Shown piece by piece: positions 42,611 to 45,747 of a stretch of DNA of 45,747 nucleotides. The translations under genes were made by a program, and so were the position numbers. The notes below the pieces were generated by a model. The model did not search any database, was not told where the DNA came from, and was given only the letters and a program-made list of their open reading frames with translations. This DNA comes from Enterococcus pingfangensis. GTDB taxonomy: Bacteria > Bacillota > Bacilli > Lactobacillales > Enterococcaceae. The stretch's first letter is position 1, and every line of letters starts with the position of its first letter. The stretch spans positions 1 to 45,747 of the forward strand of contig NZ_BJDP01000013.1 of NCBI RefSeq assembly GCF_005405205.1, in the 5' to 3' direction.

Positions 42611-43156
42611 GTGCGGGCATTACTTTCGATTGATTACACCAATGATTTTGTAGCAACCGATGGAAAATTGACCACAGGAGCAGCTGGTCAGACGATTGAA
42701 CAAGCGTTAGTAGCTGTAACAAAAGATTATTTCCAACAAGGAGATTTAGTCGTTTTTGCAATCGATGGTCATGATCCCAACGATCGCCACCATCCAGAAA
42801 ATAAACTCTTTCCACCGCACAATGTGATCGGGACTAGCGGCCGCAAACTTTATGGGTCACTGGCTGATTTTTATCAAGCAAATCAAGCAGATGAAAAAAT
42901 TCTCTGGCTCGATAAGCGCCATTATTCTGCATTCAGCGGCACGGATCTAGATATTCGGCTGCGTGAACGCGGAATCACGGAACTTTGTTTGACCGGCGTG
43001 TGCACAGATATTTGTGTGTTGCATACCGCTGTAGATGCCTATAATCTTGGCTATCAATTAACCATTCCAGAAAAAGCCGTCGCAAGTTTTGATGAGATCG
43101 GCCACACGTGGGCACTGAATCATTTCAAAAACACATTAGGCGCAACAATCAGCTAG
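42611..43156 (+). CDS. pncA: Nicotinamidase PncA-like isochorismatase-fold hydrolase
   Basis: A 181-residue cysteine hydrolase that turns nicotinamide into nicotinate for NAD salvage. The triad is visible: D8 (SIDYTNDF), the Lys of LDKRHYSAF and the Cys of TGVCTDICV; GHDPNDRHHPEN holds the metal ligands. It starts with GTG, seven bases after AGGAGG. It follows mtnN by 31 bases; with NudF it forms an NAD/ADP-ribose theme. Confidence 0.92.
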   Translation: MRALLSIDYTNDFVATDGKLTTGAAGQTIEQALVAVTKDYFQQGDLVVFAIDGHDPNDRHHPENKLFPPHNVIGTSGRKLYGSLADFYQANQADEKILWLDKRHYSAFSGTDLDIRLRERGITELCLTGVCTDICVLHTAVDAYNLGYQLTIPEKAVASFDEIGHTWALNHFKNTLGATIS

Positions 43157-43187
43157 CTAAAAATAACTTTTCATCAAAAAGATACGC

Positions 43188-43223
43188 AAGGGGATGTGAC
43201 AAAATTTTGTCACATCCCCTTTT
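43188..43223 (+). terminator. pncA terminator, GTGACAAAA palindrome copy 3
   Basis: A perfect 17-bp inverted repeat AAGGGGATGTGACAAAA/TTTTGTCACATCCCCTT with no loop bases between the arms, then T. Shares TGTGACAA with the palindromes at 21343 and 25064. Confidence 0.88.
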
Positions 43224-43340
43224 CAAATAAACGGTGTTCCAGCAGTTTCAAAAAATAAGCTGAGATTTCATGAAGAGACGCAGCTTTCGGAAATCCCTGC
43301 TGATTTCTTGAGACCGCTCAACTGTCGCACCCTCAAATTT

Positions 43341-44015
43341 TTATTGCAAATAAGTTGGAATAAACGTCGTGAAATCTTGAATGATCCCGTCTTGAGTCAA
43401 TCCTTCTGCTGTGAAGACGGATTGATTTTTGCCAAACGGATCGATCGCTACGATCGTTCCAATCTCCGCATTTTGTGCCGCCTGCAATCCGGAGTAAGAA
43501 TCTTCGACCACTAAACAATTTTCAGGATCCAGCGCAATTTTTTTTGCGGCGACCAGAAAAATATCTGGCGCAGGTTTTCCAGGAAATTCGCCAGTGTGAT
43601 ACACGACTTTATCGTAATCAAACCAATCACCCAACTTCAAATAGTCAAAATAGAAATCGATATTGACTTTTGGCGACGCCGAAGCGATTGTCATGGGAAT
43701 CTGTTCCTCCTTCGCATAATTCAGTACATCCCTCAAACCCTTCGTAAACTCATTATGACCAGGACTAGCTAAAACCAGTTTGCGATAATACGCTTCTTTT
43801 TCATCCGCCAATTTATCGACCTGATCATCCGCTAATTCTGCTGAAATAAAGTGCCGTAAAATAACGTCATTTGTTTTACCATGAATATTTTTCAAAATAT
43901 CTTCTGCAGTCATCTGTTTCTCCGAATACTTCTGGATCAAATGCAGCCAAGCCGCCTCATGAAGATCAGAATCCATAAACATCGTTCCGTTGAAATCAAA
44001 AATAATCCCTTTCAT
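43341..44015 (-). CDS. HAD-superfamily hydrolase, beta-phosphoglucomutase-like
   Basis: A 224-residue HAD protein with a helical cap. Motif I is DFNGT (nucleophile Asp8), where the usual second Asp is Asn; motif II is the Ser of IASAS; KPAPDIF carries the motif III Lys; VVEDSYSG is motif IV. It may be a sugar-phosphate phosphatase or mutase. The Asp-to-Asn change removes the standard acid/base. The ATG at 44015 is preferred over 44057 because GAGGG lies five bases before it and the HAD motif starts at once. Confidence 0.85.
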   Translation of the reverse strand: MKGIIFDFNGTMFMDSDLHEAAWLHLIQKYSEKQMTAEDILKNIHGKTNDVILRHFISAELADDQVDKLADEKEAYYRKLVLASPGHNEFTKGLRDVLNYAKEEQIPMTIASASPKVNIDFYFDYLKLGDWFDYDKVVYHTGEFPGKPAPDIFLVAAKKIALDPENCLVVEDSYSGLQAAQNAEIGTIVAIDPFGKNQSVFTAEGLTQDGIIQDFTTFIPTYLQ

Positions 44016-44249
44016 AAATACCCTCACTTTTTTACCAAGATAACCATAGTTTAGCACGTTTTGAAAACAGAAGATGAAAAAAATAGACAGCTTGCAATTT
44101 TAAGTGGATTATTCTGATTAAAAAATGCATGCAAAGCAACTTCGGAAAAGCGAAGCGAATGGATTTATTCTTCAGTATGAAAAATATTATTCTTAAATAA
44201 TTGTCAATATGGTGTTATTTTGCAACAAATATTTGCAATCAGAAGATAT

Positions 44250-44263
44250 AGAAAACGGTTTCT
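44250..44263 (+). promoter_or_regulatory. Candidate cre (CcpA) site before fucO
   Basis: AGAAAACGGTTTCT matches the cre consensus TGWAANCGNTNWCA except at the two outermost bases. It overlaps the expected -35 region of the -10 TGAGATAAT (44269-44277), a typical place for catabolite repression. Confidence 0.55.
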
Positions 44264-44268
44264 GTTTA

Positions 44269-44277
44269 TGAGATAAT
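44269..44277 (+). promoter_or_regulatory. Extended -10 promoter of fucO
   Basis: TGAGATAAT (TG-A-GATAAT), 38 bases before the ATG. The remainder of 44058-44249 is AT-rich without an evident gene. Confidence 0.6.
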
Positions 44278-44315
44278 TAGTTGTGAAATAAAGCACAAAA
44301 AGGGAGAGAAAATCA

Positions 44316-45470
44316 ATGACAGTAAACAGAATGATTTTAAATGAAACTTCTTATTTTGGTAAAGGAGCGATCCAAGAGGTAGCAAACGAAGCAATCAAAC
44401 GTGGATTCAAAAAAGCGTTAGTTGTTACTGATAGTGGATTATTAAAATTCAAAGTCGCGACTAAGGTGATCGATGTTTTAAAAGCTGCAGGACTTGATTA
44501 TGAAATCTATGATGGAATCGTACCGAATCCTACGATTGAAGATGTTCAAGCGGGTGTGAAAGCTTGTGCGGCAGCTGAAGCAGACTATCTTGTAGCGATT
44601 GGCGGCGGGTCACCGATTGATACGGCTAAAGCAATCGGGATCATCACAACCAATCCTGAATTTTCAGATGTGATTAGTTTAGAAGGCGTGGCAGATACGA
44701 AAAATCCCGCTTTACCTATTCTTGCTGTACCGACGACTTCAGGAACTGCTGCCGAAGTAACGATTAATTATGTGATCACTGATGCAAAAAATCATCGTAA
44801 ATTTGTTTGTGTTGATCCGCATGATATTCCAGTGGTAGCTTTTATTGACAGCGATATGATGATGGGTATGCCTAAAGGGCTTTGTGCATCAACGGGAATG
44901 GACGCATTGACGCATGCGATTGAAGGATTTATTACTAACGGTGCGTGGGAAATGTCGGATATGCTGCACATTAAAGCAATCGAAATCATCAGTCAGTCAT
45001 TGCGTGATTCTGTTGCTGGAGAACAAACTGCACGTGAAGAAATGGCGTTGGGTCAATACATCGCTGGAATGGGATTCTCAAATGTTGGCTTGGGTTTGGT
45101 TCACGGGATGGCGCATCCATTATCCGCTTGGTATAATACACCTCATGGGGTAGCTTGTGCGACGTTATTGCCATTGATTATGGATTTCAATAAAGAATAT
45201 ACGGGTGAAAAATATCGTGAGATTGCTATTGCGATGCGCATTCCAGGAGCTGCTGAAATGGCATTGGCAGAAGTTCGAGAGGCGGCCGTTCAAGCGGTGA
45301 AACAATTAGGGATCGATGTTGGTATCCCACAAAGTTTATCAGAACTTGGAGTGAAAAAAGAAGACGTGGCACAAATCGCTGAGGATGCGGCACGTGATGT
45401 CTGCACACCCGGAAATCCGCGTGAGGCATCATTAGAAGAGATCATTGCTTTATATAATTCAATGCTCTAA
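44316..45470 (+). CDS. fucO: Lactaldehyde reductase (propanediol oxidoreductase) FucO
   Basis: A 384-residue iron-dependent group III alcohol dehydrogenase that interconverts L-lactaldehyde and 1,2-propanediol with NAD(H). Long stretches match E. coli FucO, e.g. NRMILNET, IAIGGGSP-like VAIGGGSPIDT and VTINYVITD. Iron ligands are the Asp of STGMDALTH and the His of THAIEG, VHGMAHP and NTPHGVA. GGGAGAG is 8 bases before the ATG. No fucose or rhamnose genes lie within the window; the cre-like site suggests catabolite control. Confidence 0.94.
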   Translation: MTVNRMILNETSYFGKGAIQEVANEAIKRGFKKALVVTDSGLLKFKVATKVIDVLKAAGLDYEIYDGIVPNPTIEDVQAGVKACAAAEADYLVAIGGGSPIDTAKAIGIITTNPEFSDVISLEGVADTKNPALPILAVPTTSGTAAEVTINYVITDAKNHRKFVCVDPHDIPVVAFIDSDMMMGMPKGLCASTGMDALTHAIEGFITNGAWEMSDMLHIKAIEIISQSLRDSVAGEQTAREEMALGQYIAGMGFSNVGLGLVHGMAHPLSAWYNTPHGVACATLLPLIMDFNKEYTGEKYREIAIAMRIPGAAEMALAEVREAAVQAVKQLGIDVGIPQSLSELGVKKEDVAQIAEDAARDVCTPGNPREASLEEIIALYNSML

Positions 45471-45510
45471 AAAAATTGTTTGTCGTTAGTTATTTGAAAG
45501 GAAGAGGGCG

Positions 45511-45669
45511 ATGAAATATCTTGTACAAGTGGAAACACTTGCTGGTGAACAACAAGAAAAACGATATCAGACATATCGTGAAGCCTTATGCTGTGCAACC
45601 AATTATGCACAGTACAAATCCAGCAAAATAATCCGACAAGGTGAAGTAATCAATCAATTTAAATTTTAA
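45511..45669 (+). CDS. Small protein, 52 residues, unknown function
   Basis: Starts MKYLVQVETLAGEQQEKRY and ends INQFKF. Soluble, basic, with adjacent Cys27 and Cys28. AAGGAAGAGGG stands before the ATG, and it follows fucO by 40 bases with no terminator between, so co-transcription is likely. No family recognised. After it, 45670-45747 holds only a weak CTTAAT/ATTAAG inverted repeat. Confidence 0.65.
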   Translation: MKYLVQVETLAGEQQEKRYQTYREALCCATNYAQYKSSKIIRQGEVINQFKF

Positions 45670-45747
45670 TAATCTTAATTGTCAAATTAAGTTAGACAAA
45701 TCATCAATACTTACGTAACTCAAAAATACTTCCAAAGGTGTTCGATA

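Noticed and set aside
44101-44190. Small hairpin CTTCG/CGAAG and nearby AT-rich DNA before fucO
   Set aside because: Short stem, no T run, no known element; not separable from chance.

Overview
The window looks like chromosomal DNA of a low-GC Gram-positive of the Lactobacillales, most likely an Enterococcus or a close relative. The reasons are an SMK-box (SAM-III) leader on metK, T-box leaders on leuS and on a methionine operon, a lysine-type MurE, a pneumococcal PBP2a-like protein, the conserved yhaO-yhaN-yhaM operon, and strong AGGAGG ribosome sites throughout. Species is not resolved. No insertion sequence, phage, plasmid gene or CRISPR array was seen; this is mostly core genome.

Layout. 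1-1710: 19 tRNA genes, probably the tail of an rRNA-tRNA operon whose front lies outside the window; part of the cluster is an internal duplication. 1795-5471: metK under an SMK riboswitch, then an MFS exporter and an esterase. 5476-7650 (minus): PAP2 phosphatase and the tRNA-wobble modification pair ytqA-ytqB. 7744-10680: leuS behind a leucine T-box. 10813-14909: an Asp/Glu-racemase-like gene, murE (minus) and a MurJ/YtgP-type flippase, i.e. peptidoglycan precursor supply. 15151-15887: a secreted LysM protein. 15990-21344: a methionine T-box operon (MetE-like methyltransferase, metN-metI-metQ, luxS, a short-chain dehydrogenase). 21380-24645: an RluD-family pseudouridine synthase and a PBP2a-like enzyme, divergent. 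24649-30471: yheA, a 61-residue minus-strand gene, and yhaO-yhaN-yhaM. 30616-35288: a P-type ATPase, an unusual tandem repeat array, and a phosphoglucomutase/phosphomannomutase. 35388-38509: a HesB-like protein, a Bce/Sap-type two-component system without its transporter, and a GlcU-type sugar transporter. 38777-40680 (minus): xpaC-telA. 40950-43156: nudF, a small membrane protein, mtnN and pncA. 43341-45669: a HAD hydrolase, fucO and a 52-codon gene.

How the genes connect. Much of the window serves the methionine/SAM cycle: MetK makes SAM, MtnN cleaves S-adenosylhomocysteine, LuxS releases homocysteine and the AI-2 precursor, the MetE-like enzyme can remethylate homocysteine, and MetNIQ imports methionine. 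Control is at two levels: SAM-sensing at metK and uncharged-tRNA-Met sensing for the import/recycling operon including luxS. A second theme is the cell wall (murE, flippase, PBP2a, LysM protein, PAP2, racemase, Bce-like sensor).

The strongest candidate for something undescribed is at 33120-33786: four exact-length 154-bp tandem repeats plus a 51-bp partial fifth copy. They lie between an extended -10 promoter and the phosphomutase gene. Each full copy carries an intact 33-codon ORF with its own ribosome-binding site and two conserved inverted repeats, and the partial copy ends inside the phosphomutase ribosome-binding site.
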